Shown here: one piece after another, positions 27,401 through 42,400 of the stretch | Layout: each line of letters starts with the position of its first letter | Position numbering within the stretch: position 1 is the first letter of the stretch | NCBI GenBank assembly: GCA_040954595.2 | Contig: CM082583.2 | Span: 10,044,001 to 10,108,000 of the forward strand | Length of the DNA stretch: 64,000 nucleotides | Origin: Balanoglossus misakiensis | Taxonomy: Eukaryota > Hemichordata | Direction of reading: 5' to 3' | Made by a program: the position numbers and the translations under genes | The notes under the pieces: generated by a model | The model's input: only the letters and a program-made list of their open reading frames with translations | Databases searched by the model: none | Told to the model about the DNA's origin: nothing

Positions 27401-30400
27401 TTTAAAACGAATTATCATTCTGGAAACCCAGTGGATTCAACTTCATTCTATAATCATCATCTGTAACGCTTTGAATGATAGCTGTCTCATAAATTGTCTC
27501 AGGATGCCGTGCATCCAATCAGTTACCACCTGTGCCACAGGAATTTATCTGATTAAAAACCCAGCCATGTAAGACTTCTTATACTCAGTCGGACATGTTT
27601 ACTTCTGTGTGGGGGTTCAATGCGGAACTAGGATTTAAGTGTCTGCCGCCTGTACAGGTATGTGACTGTTACGTAGTGTGATCATTTTGACATACAGGCT
27701 TTTCTACCCGGTTTTAACGCAAAGACAGGGTGGATGGTGTACTTGAGAATCGAGTGATGTACTCAGTACCCAAGGCATGTTTGTGAGTAGATTCAGTTCA
27801 GGGAGATGTGACTGTTATATGTCATGTGAGAATATGGCGTACTTCGGCTATTACGTGTTACATGCTGGGCGCATGTATCTTGCAAGTTGTAAGCCTCGGG
27901 TAGGATATAAGCCTTAATTCAGTTATCCAGAAACGGTATTGCTAATACTTGATAAATCTGCCTTCAGGCTCCTTTACTGGAAACAAAAGATTCTTAGTAT
28001 TTCTTGCTGAAATCAGACCAAACTTTAAGGAATGAATTTGAAATTGACATACTTTGATACGGAATGACTTTTTCAAACAATTAAGCTGGCGAAAAGGGAT
28101 GTCTGTTTTAATTCCTACCTCAGGGAAACTAGTGAAAGTGACATTGTGGAGGATGAGCTGAATCGCTAAGACTATTGTGTGTCTTTCTTTTCACTGCTGT
28201 GTGGCGTAGGCGCGACAAAGGATTTTGTCAATAGCAGATTACTCTTTCAGTGATAAAACACGAAAGAGATTACCTTCTGGAAGCGTTCGACCCCATTTCA
28301 CCATGGTGTATATGGCCAGCATCACCCATGAAAACAATGGGACTGAGCTAAAACAGGCAGTTGCAGAGTTTTGCTGCATGTTTGTGGTTGAGTTGTGTTT
28401 GTCTCGCACGTTTTAATTGAGATAGCTGAATTGTGTACATGCACATCCAGTCCTGATATTGATAGTAGTGAAATTAATTGGTACTGGTATGTCAGATTGT
28501 GTATGATTTTTGGATGAAAAAACATAATAACATATATAAAATTTGGTCCGGCAAATGACAGCTTCTCGGAAAATGTACATGCAAGCTGATGAACAAATGT
28601 AGACTTCCTTTGAACTTTGTGGAAGTGTATTCCCGTAGGACATGCTCATTTCTTGTTTTTCAAGTACATTGGGCCTGGCATGGTGTAGCCTGTGGGAAGA
28701 CGAGAGATTGTGATCTACATGGAGAATGTGCCGTTACCTTGGAAAAGTGTTTTAACTATGAGTGAGTCTTTAATCACAGTAATGCAGTGTCCACCAGGAA
28801 AGCTCTTGTCTAGATTTCAGATAGTGGAGTTGACATCGTGGCTATCTGTGACATTTTCCAGGAGGATTTGCCGAAGATGAATTTCAGTTTATGTTTGAAA
28901 ATTACTCTCTTGTTGATGAACTTTTTTCTGATCGACACTTTTTTTGCTTTCATCAAAGTAACATGAAAACCAGAATTGTTTCCAGAGTTTTATGTTGTGT
29001 GCCATAGCATGTAAATGTGTATCTGCAATGTATGTGTGCATGTATGCATGTAAGTTGTATGTCCAAACATACATATATACATTCATGTACATGAACAAAA
29101 ATTGAATGAAGTACATGTTCATCTCTGTAACTGATCTCAGGAAGCATTAATTTGTCCATACATTATATATGGCAGAACATTGAGTATTTATGTGTTCTTT
29201 ATTTCTTTTCTACTCTATAAATCATGTCAGGGTTGGTTGATCAGTTGCCATAGAGATTGTATTGAACGAGGTTTATCACTTGGCAGTTCAAACACTACAA
29301 TTCAAAGTTTGCATCATTACTGTCACAAATTAAGCCTGCAGTCTTTGTGTATAGTCAGTGGTATTACGGATGCATTGTATGTGAATTGATATCTGTTTGT
29401 TTAAATTAGAAATTAGAACAGTTCTGTTGAAGGAAATGGTTACAAAGTGGATATATAGAATTGGCAGTGTTGGCACGTTTTACCGTTGATCATTATGTCT
29501 CGTGTTTGGAAAGACCTAAGGATATGTATGCTTCTAGGATTCAGCTATTGAATAAAAAATTATACAAACTCTGAAATATAATGATAGTGTTTAGATGTTC
29601 ACAGTTAATGTTGAGCTGTACTCTGTATTGTGCGGTGAAATTTAGGTCCATTCACAGAGTGTCACCGCTGTGTGGAGTTTAATACGGCAGATTCACATTG
29701 CTGGAGGGAGGCCATAAGCTGGGTTGTTTGCCTTGAATGGATTGTGTGCCACTTTTCGTAGCCACAGTGTAGACTTTTTCCCCACGATTCTTCTTCTGAT
29801 CATTCAGATATTAAACAAATAATTTGTTCTTCTAGAAAATGAATTTGCAACTTGTTTGTTTTAAATTTTGTTGACTTGAGTCACAAAGCGGAGTATAATC
29901 GACCACAGAGGGCAGGAAATCTCAAGATTTTCTGTTCACATTTGAGGTATCCATATATAAATGTATGATGTAGGTCAACAGAATGGTAATGTTCTGTTGT
30001 GACTGATTTTCAATTCCATCCCAGGAGATATCCTCATCAGCACCTTAAACATAACCAAGATATCACATGATGTAGGCCAATTGTGAGACATCAGAGAGGT
30101 AACTGACATGAAATGAAATGGAGTGAATGAAGAAGCCTTAAACTGAGAAATGAAATGAAGCCGTAATGTTTTCCATTTTGATGGACAGGATGAGTTACAG
30201 ATTGCATGGCAGATGATATGTACAGGCCATACACACACATTAGTCAGGATATCATGTGGGTGTATATATCACCAGACCCAATTTGACAATTAGACTTTCT
30301 TTCTGTGTTGTGCGATTATGTCAAAGTTAAACCTGATATCTTCATATTGTTGAGAGGAAATTTGATAATGTCTTGCAGTGGTACGGAAAAAAATAGGGGT

Positions 30401-33400
30401 AAAAAGTAAGCTCCCAGTAGCTGGGTCTTTCTGTACAAGTTTCAGGTAACCATGGTCTGATGAGTTGCCATCATCTTAACAAATCAAACACATCTATTGG
30501 CACATCAAAGATACATGGATGATGGCACTCCTTTGTGAAATCCCTATTTTTGTTCAGGAAACTAATCTTGAAGACAATTCAATTCCACTTGCATGAATAG
30601 TTCTTTTGTTCAGAAAATATAAATGGGAGCAATGTATGTAGTGCATATATTGCGACATCCTTGGAACAGAACTTGTTTAATAAGAGATGTGTGTACATAA
30701 TCAACTAGTGGCTTTGTGGCTGTTACATGCATTCTAGGTGGCATTTTTAATTAAGAAGTTGAATAAACAACTTGTGTGAAACAGTTGGGCAGGAAGCTTT
30801 CTTGCAAAAGAATATGAATTTTGAAAAAATCAATGTTTGAAAATTTGACAGGATTAGAAAAAATCAATAATGTTAGTGGAAAGATAAATGACTGGTTTCC
30901 AGTTTGATGTGAAGCATTTGCCTCCAGAATATGCACAGTTTCACATTTAACAGAGTTTGCTGGGACAGGTAATTACTTAGTGTCCTTGATTAAGCAGTTA
31001 TTGCGGGGGATACCTGAACAGGAAATCATTTCCTGATTCACTCTGGAGTTTTCCTGTCTTCATTTCATACCATGGCTGGAGAAAAAAAAGGCAATCAGTT
31101 TCTGTCGTGCAAAGTGCTTTCGGTACGAAGTTGAGGCAAACAAGGTTTCCAGATTTGTTTCACACAGATGACAAGTTTTCATTGGAACGTAGAAACATTT
31201 GCAAGATTATTGGGTTATAAATAAACCCAGCTACATGTACATTCAAGCTACATCACTGATATGATATTAGGATCATCGAAGACGCTATACTTGTACAAAT
31301 CTGACTACAGACATGAAATAATAAGATTCCGTTGGAAAAAAAATACTTCCTTGTTTTCTTGAAGAGCAAATGAAACATTAAGGCAATCACAGCACAGAAA
31401 ACAGTCCTGCAATTTCCTATCAATTTATCAGTGTTCCTCCCACCATATAGCAAGAGCATCATAAACATCTATGCAAGATACTTTAATGTAGATTGCATAA
31501 AGAGACCTGTGTTTATGTGTGTTGAAGTGAGTATAGTATAAGGGAAAGGAGGATTTAGATTCCCTCGTGATCATGCGAGTTACTGTGTCTTCAAGCAACA
31601 AGGTTAGCTGGGAAATTAGGGAAAAAGATGTCTGTGATAACAGCCGTAATGGTTACGACGGGAGCCAATAAATGGAACAGGGCACTGATAACAGAATTAA
31701 ATAGTGCCCGAGAAATGAGCTCAATACAGAGCTTGGGTACATCAGCACATAATGCGATTGCGAGAAGTGATGACCTTTGTCACCCTTGGATGTCATTTGC
31801 ATAATACACATACGGAATAAATGACGCAGGTTACTTTTATGTATCACTGAACACATGTTTATAAAATTCATAGTGCATTAATGATTCAAAAGACGGCCTG
31901 TTTCACACAGTGGCATTATATTTTCATGCCTTGAAAGACTGGAAAGATAGTGAAAAAAGTGAAAAAACAGGATGTTGTTGATGGTTAAACCTTTTTTAGG
32001 GTTTGTATGTCATGTGGCGATTAAATGATGATATGTTTTGGGTTGATTAGATATATTTTTATTGAAACGAAGTCGCTGTGGTTTCTGCAATATTACAGTT
32101 ATTTTGCTGTCATATGTGGACAGAATGGCAATATTGTATTACAAAAATTTGCTGTGATTCATATAGAATTTTTTTTTCATCTAAACCATCAAAACCTTTA
32201 CTTGTATAAAAACGAAAGTGTACCCTAATATTTGACTTCATATGAAAGTCCATGTGAATGTAAATTCTTAAAAATATAATTGCCACTCATACCCAGTTGC
32301 AAACAGTAAAATGGAAACGTTTTTCAAGGAAAAAAGATGTCGTGACTAAGCCACTCCAGTTTGATACAATCATGAGATCGCTGAAAAGGATGTCTTCAAG
32401 AATTTATTCTAGGAGTTAGTCTGGCCAGCCTTGCTGAAGTCAGCAATAAAGGAATCCCCTGACAATTGCAATGACTCATTTCTCCCTCATAATACAGCCA
32501 TCAAAGGACGTGTAGATGGCACAAGTCCAAAATTATTCATAGTTATTCAACTTGGAATCTTAATCTACATGATTTATGGCATTCCGCATTTTGCATATTA
32601 ATTGCAGTCTTCTGCCAGAATATGTTGAGGTAGACAAATTAAACCAGTTTATACATTTATCACATATTTGATTTTAGGTTTTACAAATTTGATTTATTGA
32701 CCTTCAGAAAATTGGTACATTGAAAGAGACTGGGATAATTTTAATGTTGGCTCACCGATGTAGTTTATCTTCAAATTACAGTAGTTGAAATAATTGTTGT
32801 GAAATGACTGACTCCAGTCATGATATTAGATAGATAGGGCCTCTCTGTAATGTAAATTTTAACTCAAGGCAATTTCCTCCAATAGGAAAGGAAAAAAGTC
32901 ATCAAATTTGATTATTTTATACAGAGTCAAAATGATTTATGTTTCAGGATACAGAATCAAAATTTTATGTCTAAGAAATATGCTACTGTCAGAACATGTT
33001 AAGATAAAATGGAAAAGAAGTTCAGAAAGAGAGATGAATATGAGGAAGAGGATATGCATTTAGTAATATCTGTCATTTGTGATGTTTTCAAGTTTTGCTT
33101 GGTTGCATGAAGATCATCCAAGGTCAGATCTACTGTATTGCATAAACTCCAGTGTAGAGTGCGTGAGAGTCATAACATTGTAGATTTTTTTTACTCTAGC
33201 AAATGGTGTAGTGAACTGAAAGTATTAAGAAAATGTATTTTTTGATTCAGAAATGTATGAATTTGTATAAATGTGATGTTAGTTGATGGGACACGGTATG
33301 GTCAATATATGAAAACCATCTACTGTCTATGACTGAAATAACTCTGCGAAAGAAAATGTTTATCATTCATTATACATGAGTTTCACGTTTCTGCCCTTGC

Positions 33401-36400
33401 ATAGGGTAAAGGGAAAAGTGTCACGTAATATCCACTGTAAACTGTGCAATTTCTTGAGAAGATCGTTTGTGTCAGCTACGCTGAAAAATGCAAATTTAAC
33501 CACAGTTACCATGGAAAGTTAACATCTAGCCAATGAAGGATTTTTACTTGGGTGGCCATGCGAAAAAAGAGCGTGCCATCACATGGTTATTAGAACACTT
33601 GGAGTTTAGACATGCCCGTTTTACTGTACAGGGGTACATGTAAATTGTATGTGCAGCTGTCAGGGATGTGTAAAAATAGTGGCATCTTTGAATAGCATGA
33701 TGCAGAAATGAAATTGTCAAAGCAATTACAGTGTAAGCAATGCTTGTATGCACATATATGTAGCTGTCTTTTTTGTTCAAACTTTTTATAAAAAATATCC
33801 AGGTGCTTTCTTAGGCTAAGTATACAGCACACAGGGAAAAATGAATAGCAGAGTGTCTCCCAAGAGGTGTGATACAAGATGATTAATAATGCGATCTTAT
33901 GCTCAATACACCATCAGGTCCCCCAGTACTCCCACAATTTCAAATGCTGCTATATTTCACTTTCCTGAGCAGCTGTACCAGCGAGTTGGATCATCTTACA
34001 GGACTTGTCGTGTCTTCTGAACTCTAAAAATGCTAATGAGCATCCTAATGTACAGTTAATTCGCTATTATTGTGGAAAGTATTGATGGTTTCATTGGCTT
34101 TAATTTTTTAGGGCACATGTTTGAGTATATCGATCTTAATTGAGAAAGACGAGAGTGACGTGTCTGATTGTCACTGGTATTTAAATGCTCTACTCTGTTT
34201 TGTTGGTACTTGTATAAAGATGTGTATTCAAATGTATATTTGTGCTGTTGAAATTATTTTATGAATATCAGAATTTGCCAAGGATACTGACGCGTTGCAG
34301 ACACGGCATTCATTGTGTCGCATCACGATTCTCTGTGCCATGCCTTGTGTACAGATGTATCGCGTTCCAGCGTGTGTTAATACGAAGGCTATTGCATTCT
34401 GGAATGAGTCGTGACATCACATGCAAATGTGTTCATACATACATGTTCCTACCACTCGTGTACGTCCTGGTTCATCGATATGTCCCCTGCATTTAATACA
34501 GTATTGCTCGGAAGCTCAGCAGCATCTCGGGAGCAGTATTGGATGGTTGAAGCTCACTTTAATAAAAAAAAATTGATGAATTACTCGCGTTGTGGTCTGT
34601 ACATTGACTTAGAACACACATCAAGGATTTTAATCAGAGAATGTAGTCTGTTGTTGTTAAATTGATGTCCTGTCTGTCTGTGTGTGTGTGTCGTGAATCA
34701 CATGCATGACTGACGTGACTTGTCATGCTGTTCTGTCTCCATTATGGGAGATCGGCTCTGATGAACATTCTCACAGACTGCCAGTGGGCGATACTCTTCC
34801 ATGGATCATGACAAAATACAAAGCCTTGGATGACAACTTTTGGCCATGCTGTTTCATCAGTTTACTAGTTGGAAACAGATGTCTAGTGAGCAAAAAGTAC
34901 ATTGTGTTTTAATGTTGTATGATTCATATCTTTAAGCTGTAAGATGTCCCATTCTTTAGCCTATATGATAGACAGACAGTCAGATAGAGATACAGAGGTC
35001 ACTTTATTCCTATAAGCCATACCTATAATCCCTTTTAGATTCCGTCTTTTCAGTTTGGCTGTAAATTGGCTCTAGATTTTCAAGATACATATAAAGATTA
35101 CAGCCTTGTCAACATCTGTTGAACTTCTCAACAAATTACTCATCATTTCCTCTGTGAAGTATTATACAGTGATGTGAAGAAGCCTGAGTCATCTTACAGT
35201 TTACAAATTACAGTATGGAGTTTCACGTTTCCATGCCTTCTCTCGCAAAAGCACTGTACAGTGACTCTATAGACAGCTCTTTCAAATGTTGCACCTTTGA
35301 GGCCTTATCGACGAGAATCTAAATGGAAACTGAAATTGATGAGGGATCAAGGTCAATATCAACGCTGTTTTTGTGACAAATAACTCTGAAATATTCTTGT
35401 CCAGTGGATTTTCTTCATGACTTGCAAATTACAGTGATCATTAATCGTGTCATCAAAATTTTTCATGAATATGCAGATTAACGTATCTGAAAGTTGTGAT
35501 GTTTGTGTTCTTGAGCTTTAAGGCTGTTGCTGGGCAAATCGTCATGGGAGGTTCTACATTCGAATCTGATAAGACTTTTAGTGTACATATACATGTACTT
35601 AGCGCACGTGAGAAACAGCAAACCAGAAATTTCTGGTGTAAGTGGTGTTACTAGGTGTCTAGAAAGGGTATACATACTCTCCTATAGCGTGCAACACCTG
35701 TCAGGATTGACCCAAAGTGACAAATTAATTGTGATTCAGCTAAGCCATCAAATTGGAATGCAACAAATTGGAATGGCTCTAGAGCTGCTTGCTGCATGTA
35801 ACATTCAAGAGGAAGTTTGCCTAGATTTCTCAGAATCGTGGTGAACGCAATTTTAATAATTCAGGCCGGAACATTAATTTTTCAAAATTGGAAATGTCTT
35901 TTGCTGACTTATGCATTGTGAAGCTTGAATAGAAGTTTCTGTCAGTCAAGATAATTCTAATTCCTGTTCGCATTGATTGTTGAATTTTTGTCCAGTCGTT
36001 TCGATGAGTTATGAGCATTGGCATGTAGATAATTTCTAATTATGTGAGGCAACTCTGAGTTGTAATTTCAGAATATTTTTATGATTAAAGGTGTCACAAC
36101 TTGTAGAGTGCTGTTAAATTGTCAGCATATAGTTTCATGTGTTTTTACCTACACTGATATAAGACTGTTCCTGCTTCAAGTACTTTTATCAATGAATACT
36201 AGAACATTAAAATCAGGAGTAAAGAATTGAGATGATTCGGCCAATGCAACATTCATTTGAACTGTGGAAAATAATCACAAGTAGTATGCATATTGCATAA
36301 CAAAGACAGTGACAATGTCACTCGGACATGTCCATAGTGAAAAGACTTTTTGCACTTGCGAAAGAGGTTGATTAAAAGAGTGACTTGAGAAGGATATTGC

Positions 36401-39400
36401 CGCCTAATTCTGTGTGGTAATTTAAAAGCTAAAGGTGGTTTAGTTTATATTGGCAATTAGTAGAAGAGCGAAATTCCACAAGAGGAATGCCAGAAAGACT
36501 TCATCTAACCCATTAAGTGTTGCATTTCCAAGTAAAGTAGGTAATTAGTGCATCCGGTACATGTTGCCTGCCGGTGTGACTTGTCAATTGGAAATTCTTG
36601 GATGGCGCAATGTTGAGACAGTCCTTGCAAGGGTCATCACTGACAAGATACGGATTCAGAAGAAGTCTGTACATTTGAGCCGAGGGGATTTGCCGGTGAG
36701 AGGCGACATGTACAGTTCTTGGCATGTCTGTTTTGCCAGACTGTAAATTATGCTAAAATAATCAACATAATTTTTATTTTACACCCATCCCTTTCTATAG
36801 TAATATTCATTCATTCCTGCATTTTAGAAGATACTTCTACAAATCCTTTTATCCAGAGGAATTTACATAAATGAGTCCAAATGTTCCTAAGTTGCTTAAA
36901 GGTAAAACAAAATCTTCATGCGAAAAAAAACTTAGATGGGTTCAGCGTACAGTGATAAAGATCAACAGACGGTGTATTTTGAGCTAAAGACATTCTATTT
37001 TTAGTGTCATAGTTAGGTAGGATCGTTTGAAGTGTCGTGTACAGTAGAGACCATAATTGAGTTTTGGATTACCAAGAGCTTTTCAGGCTGTCTGCAAATG
37101 ATGACCTGGAGCCATATTCTACGTAGTACCTGGGTACGTTTTGTTACGACCACTGTGGTTATAAGCGTAAAACAATTCAGAGTACATACTCCAATTGCAA
37201 TTGTTCAAAGGCTTTTTAAAAATTTTTACGTCCTGAACGTTGAAAAATCACCGTTGAAAGAAATGGATCTTTAATATACATGTACGTGTAAGTGCAGATG
37301 TATACATGTATATGTAGTGGCTGACTAGACGTTGCATAAAACCAGTTAGATTGTATTCTGCTATTTCGCTTATGACATAAGTCTGGTGGCAATCAATCAT
37401 CCCAGGGTTTCTCGGCCATCAGGAGGAACACATTTCATTTTGCTTGATGGCGCTCTTGCGATAACTACCTTATTCACCCACCATACCCTCTATGAATTGC
37501 TGTCAACCATATTTAAAACAAGATTGTCTGTCGACTTCAAGCCCAGGCTCAAATTCAGTTGTCCACCCTTTGAAATTGGCTGGGACGAACTTCTGAGCAA
37601 CATCACAGGTCATCAGGGGGTCAGGGCGCAAGGGGGTTAAGCAGACCGGGATGACAAGTCAAATACTTGACAATTCAGCACGATGGAGTGTAAATAAAAA
37701 GACATGATTAATATATGAAAGATGATATTTAAAAAAATGAAGAGCCATTACAACTAGTGTATCTTTAAAAGTTTGAAGTGATGAAAGAGATACAGGGTAG
37801 GCAACTGTTTGTGTATATAAACCAAAAATGTAATCCGACTTTAGTTGGAGGTTTAGAAACCCTTTGACAGTCGTTTAGTTCACTTAGAAGGCTGCACAAT
37901 GATGTTTACTCGAAAATTACCAGGATTGAAAGAGGAGACGTCCTTCAATATTGATGTCACCCAGTGAAAAGGTTGCTTTCTCCATTCAAAGCGCACGCAG
38001 GCAGTGTTGATAGTTGGCAAAAACACACAAAGCATGATTATAACAGGATTTTTCAATTACCAGCGCAAACACTGAAGTGGCTGGTAATGTGTGCATACAG
38101 AAATGATGTGTGTGCGTGGTATAATAGAGGCGCGCACTCAGAACCGTGTTTTAAAGTTAAAGTGATAGCCACTGTTACAGCTTTTACTTTGCAGGAGTGA
38201 TTTCAAAACAGAATTACGTGGAGGGTGTGAGTTCATGATATGGAGACAAGTAGCAGTATATCATTGGCAGTGTTTTGAGCGAGCGTGCGCGCAGCTGATT
38301 AATTATTCATTCGAGATGTAGCTGAGCTGCTTATAACTGATATCAATATTTCAAGCCAAAATATCACATCCAGGGAACATACATATTCCAGTATGATCAT
38401 ACAAGTGTTGTGTTACTGTGGCAACCATACCATGTTCTTGGACTGTAGGTTTTCTGCAGATACAATGTATTCTGAGATTCTATCACAACTAATGGTGTGG
38501 TATGTTACTGTTTTGGTGTAGATGTTTCGTTAAAAGGGTAGGGGGAAGCTTCCGGTACATCTGCAAGTGAATGGGTTATCAGTATGGAGAGCTCTTCTAC
38601 TAGAGCTTTTGCATGTAATCACAAGTTTTACTATCAAAGTGGAATCTCACTTGGCAACATGTTATAAGTGGTGTTAATCAAATTTCACGAATCTCGTCCA
38701 ATTGAATGAGATTGCACTTCCGATGTTTTCAGGGTTGCGAGGTCCTGCTTTCTCGTGAACTCGCGTACCCCCAAGGAAAATGGGCTTCATACCACCTACA
38801 TGTACATTGTACAATGATTTCCAACCATATAGGAGCTTGGAGCTTAACACTTTAGCTTTCAACTTAATTAGAACATGCATGGTCATGGTTTTGACCTATT
38901 GAACTAATCTTACAACTTCGTGTTGAACTGTAATATCTGGTGTATTAAATCAGAAATAAAACTCTAACTGAGTTCACGTAGTGACGTACAAAAAAAGTGC
39001 AGTTGCCGGTCATTCTTTGATGACCGGACTGATAACAAAGTACAAATGCAAATTTGAAGTAATTAATTTGTAGCTTTGATTCCTACAAGTATGGAAGTGC
39101 TAACTGCTGGCATTGAATTCCATACTGCAGTTTTCTCAGATATGCCACTGCGGGACTGTGATTGTCAATGTTATGGTCAATAAAACAAGTGTGCAATCTT
39201 TCTGTGCTGTGGAGATTTAAAACTGTAGAGCTCTGACCGTTTCGCATTCTTGCTCATATTCGGCACGATATCAGTACACTGTTGTCCCCCCCCCCCTTCC
39301 CTCCTGTAATTAACATGCCATGACTGGAAATACTAAAAATAGTTTCTGCACCTGATTCCAGTGATGATCCCGCTGACCAAGTCATTACAGATGTAACCTC

Positions 39401-42400
39401 TAATTTTGGGCATGTATTAAAGAATTCCCAGTTGATATTAAATTTAATGCGATGGTATTCAAAGTTGACAAACCTGTGATCAACGTACGCACACCTGACG
39501 GGGTTGTGTGATGGCCCTTTAATTTAAAGTAATCCTCATCATTAATAAACTGAGCAGTTAGAACTTTCTAAATATTTAAATATACTGGAAATATCTCCTT
39601 TTTAACCAAGATTCAAGTATTTTGATGCGGACTTCTGAATCTGAAGAATGCCGTGATGAAATGTCTGTCCTAGATCGAGGCGAAGGGATTGATGTTTCTC
39701 GCTGAGTTTAATGGATGTTAGTAATTTGACTCAGAGGGTATCTTCTGGTAATTGGTTTTGACTTCAGAAAACTGCGTAATTGCTTGGCTATTTCTTGCTG
39801 GAGGGAGTATTCTCAAGGCTTCAGTATTCATGGAAGTATACGTCAGTGTGTAACAAACCAACCTACTTCTTTGACATACATGTACGTAAAATGTACAGAT
39901 TTGCTGCAGGAGTGTTTGAAGAGAGATAGAATTGGCTGGTGCAGAGATATAGAAGCAATAGTCAACCAGTACTTTATTTCTAACTTATTATAATAGGTTT
40001 TGTGAATTCTTTAAAATGAAAATTTATCATGGAAACTTTGAGTTCAATTAAACACCTATCAGTGATAACTTGTGTCTTGTTTTCAGTACTTGTGTGCTGT
40101 TCTGTTGTTTTCTGTTCGCTTCTTATCAAATGGGAGCACGGTGCCCTTGACACTATTCTGCCATACAGAGGAGCTGCAAGGGGCTCAGCTGTTGCACTGA
40201 AACCTAACTCTTATCTAAAGGTCATTATCCTGTCGCTTTTATTAACCAGTCAGTCTTGCCAAGATGACGTGTGTGTTATCACTGGGGAGAGTTTTTAAAA
40301 TAACAAGTCCAGTGCCACAGACTGTCATTTTTTGTTGCGACAAGCTGTCAGTCGAGAAAATACAAGTCTCAATTTAGCGAGCAGAGAGCGAGAGAGAATC
40401 ATCAATATTATGAACAGACAGCACCAAGCCTTAGGGAGTATACTTCAAATTGCAATGTTGCTAGAGTTTTATGTATTATTAATTTATGAGACACTGGGCA
40501 TCTGAATCTATGTAAAGCAGGTGTATTTTTAAAATTTTATTCCTCTGAATGTTTTAAATTTAAAATAATCTATATTGTGTAGTCAGTATACAAAATCTGC
40601 TTGGAAATAGAAAAAGTGTTCTTGATAGAGATTAGAAGGGTGTCGATCGGTGTGTGGCTGCTGTGTCGGCCATGTTCTGTTATTGCCAGTCCACTATAAA
40701 ACTACAAGACTTCAGTCCACAGACAAGTGGTTCCTATAAATAGCCTGCAGTCGGCTACAATCGAGTGTTACCTGAACTATCCTGAATAACAAATTACGTT
40801 CAAAGCGGTAAAAAAAGCAATGGATCCATGCAAATTGGGGTGGTTTGCATTTTAAATGCAAAGGTTGGAGAATGGAGCCATCATGTGTATTTGGCAGCAC
40901 ATTTTGAGATGAAAGAATCGCATGAAAGATGGTTGATTGACGCATATTCGTGCATTTTTTTGACAAAATTGTCCCCTGATTAAAAATTCAGGATGTGCAA
41001 TTTAACCGAACTGATCGATTTTGTCATCATGTGGAATTCAGTGTTGCCATGGAAATATGATGTGGTGCAAAATAATCATTCTGCTCTTCATGAAAATGTA
41101 TTATTGTCCTATTCAACAATGCTGCTTTAATACATGTGACATTAAAAAACTTGCGTGTTTGCCGGCAATGATCAATCAATAATGACTGTGTCCTTTGATA
41201 ACTGGAGCCTCTGTTGGGCGACTGCTTCATCTCAAATATCAAACTGTGTCTTGCGCCCGAGAGGAACATCGGCTGTGGTTTGCAGTCAGTTTGTCAGAAT
41301 TACTCCAGAGATCTGTCAGATTACCATAATGTGTCTTGATCAATGAAGATATATTGCAAAAACGGAGGTGAACCTTTGGTTGTAATGTACTGTTGACTAT
41401 CATGACCTATATAACAGAAAATTATGTCAAAGTTGCTGTTCCAGAGGATGTGTGAGTGATAATTCATTCTGTGGAGATTTTCCCCACCAGGATTTCATGC
41501 TTTCTTTATCTGTCTAAAAGAAAATTGATGAATTTCTTTCTGTTATTGCAGTGAAACCAACAATCTTGAATCTGGCCTGATTGTGGAACTATGGACAAAG
41601 GGACTTATATGGGACACATTACTTGGTACAGCACGGCTTCCGTTGATGAGCATTAAACATTCAAATGAGGTATGTTTCTTAAATTGTCTCCCTGTGTATT
41701 AAAATCATTCAGTAACTCTCAATTTAATAGAATGTTCAGCTCTCTTTGCACTGTATTTATTAGCAAGGAGGAAATGATCAGGATTTCAAGGAAATGATCG
41801 ATTTCTTCGAAGCTTGATTTATCTCTTTTTGATTTAAAGAGAGGGTTCTTTGCACGAATTTCTTGATTCAAAAATCAGGGGATGGCATTTAAAAAGGGTG
41901 GCAGTACTGACACACGTGAGATCTCGAACACGATTTATTCATGCATTAAAAGAATGGAAGAAAAGTGAATTGTGAACAACAGAGGGCTGTCTTGTATTTG
42001 CAAGCATGCGAGATTCTGTCGAGTCTGGGTCCCGTACGCTGAAGAGAGCCCTCAAGAGGCCAGAGTGTTTGCTGCGCGCCAATTACGTATTCAGGATAAT
42101 GAGAGAAATGCGAACAAAAAACCCTAATTGGTGGAAACTTCTTTTATTTGTAGGAAGGGGAAGGACAATGGCATTCGCTTGACTCGGAAGTTGAAATGAA
42201 AAATGGTGAAGTGTGCGGAACAAAACTTCCTACTGGCCACAGTGTGTTAATCGATGCCAGGTTTGAACTCCCCTATGGTAAGTCCGTCCTCAGCTCTTGG
42301 CATTTGCCGTTGATAGAGGGCGCTCATGGGAATTTTTTTACGTTGTTTGATGAAAGTGGTATATTTCCGAAGTGGTCAAGTTTAAAGTATTCATTTCGTG

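Larger units (their letters stand above)
483..41551 (+). other. unc-13: 41-kb intron of unc-13 (splits C2A), with repeats and candidate regulatory sites
   Basis: The intron is bounded by GTAAGT and TTGCAG. ORFs of 60-154 codons occur on both strands (the longest is 24194-24658), but none has a recognisable domain, and their number fits chance in 41 kb of AT-rich DNA. The first 2 kb is repeat-dense (MITEs, fold-back). Beyond that the intron holds a hAT-like MITE (7983-8121), poly-G/C tracts, a Z-prone alternating tract (21226-21270), palindromes resembling RFX sites near 13.4 and 16.3-16.4 kb, a CRE palindrome (11688), one TTAACCCTTTCACCCC-family repeat near 23.4 kb and many TACATGTA words. 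The remaining stretches look like ordinary unique intron sequence. Confidence 0.85.
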
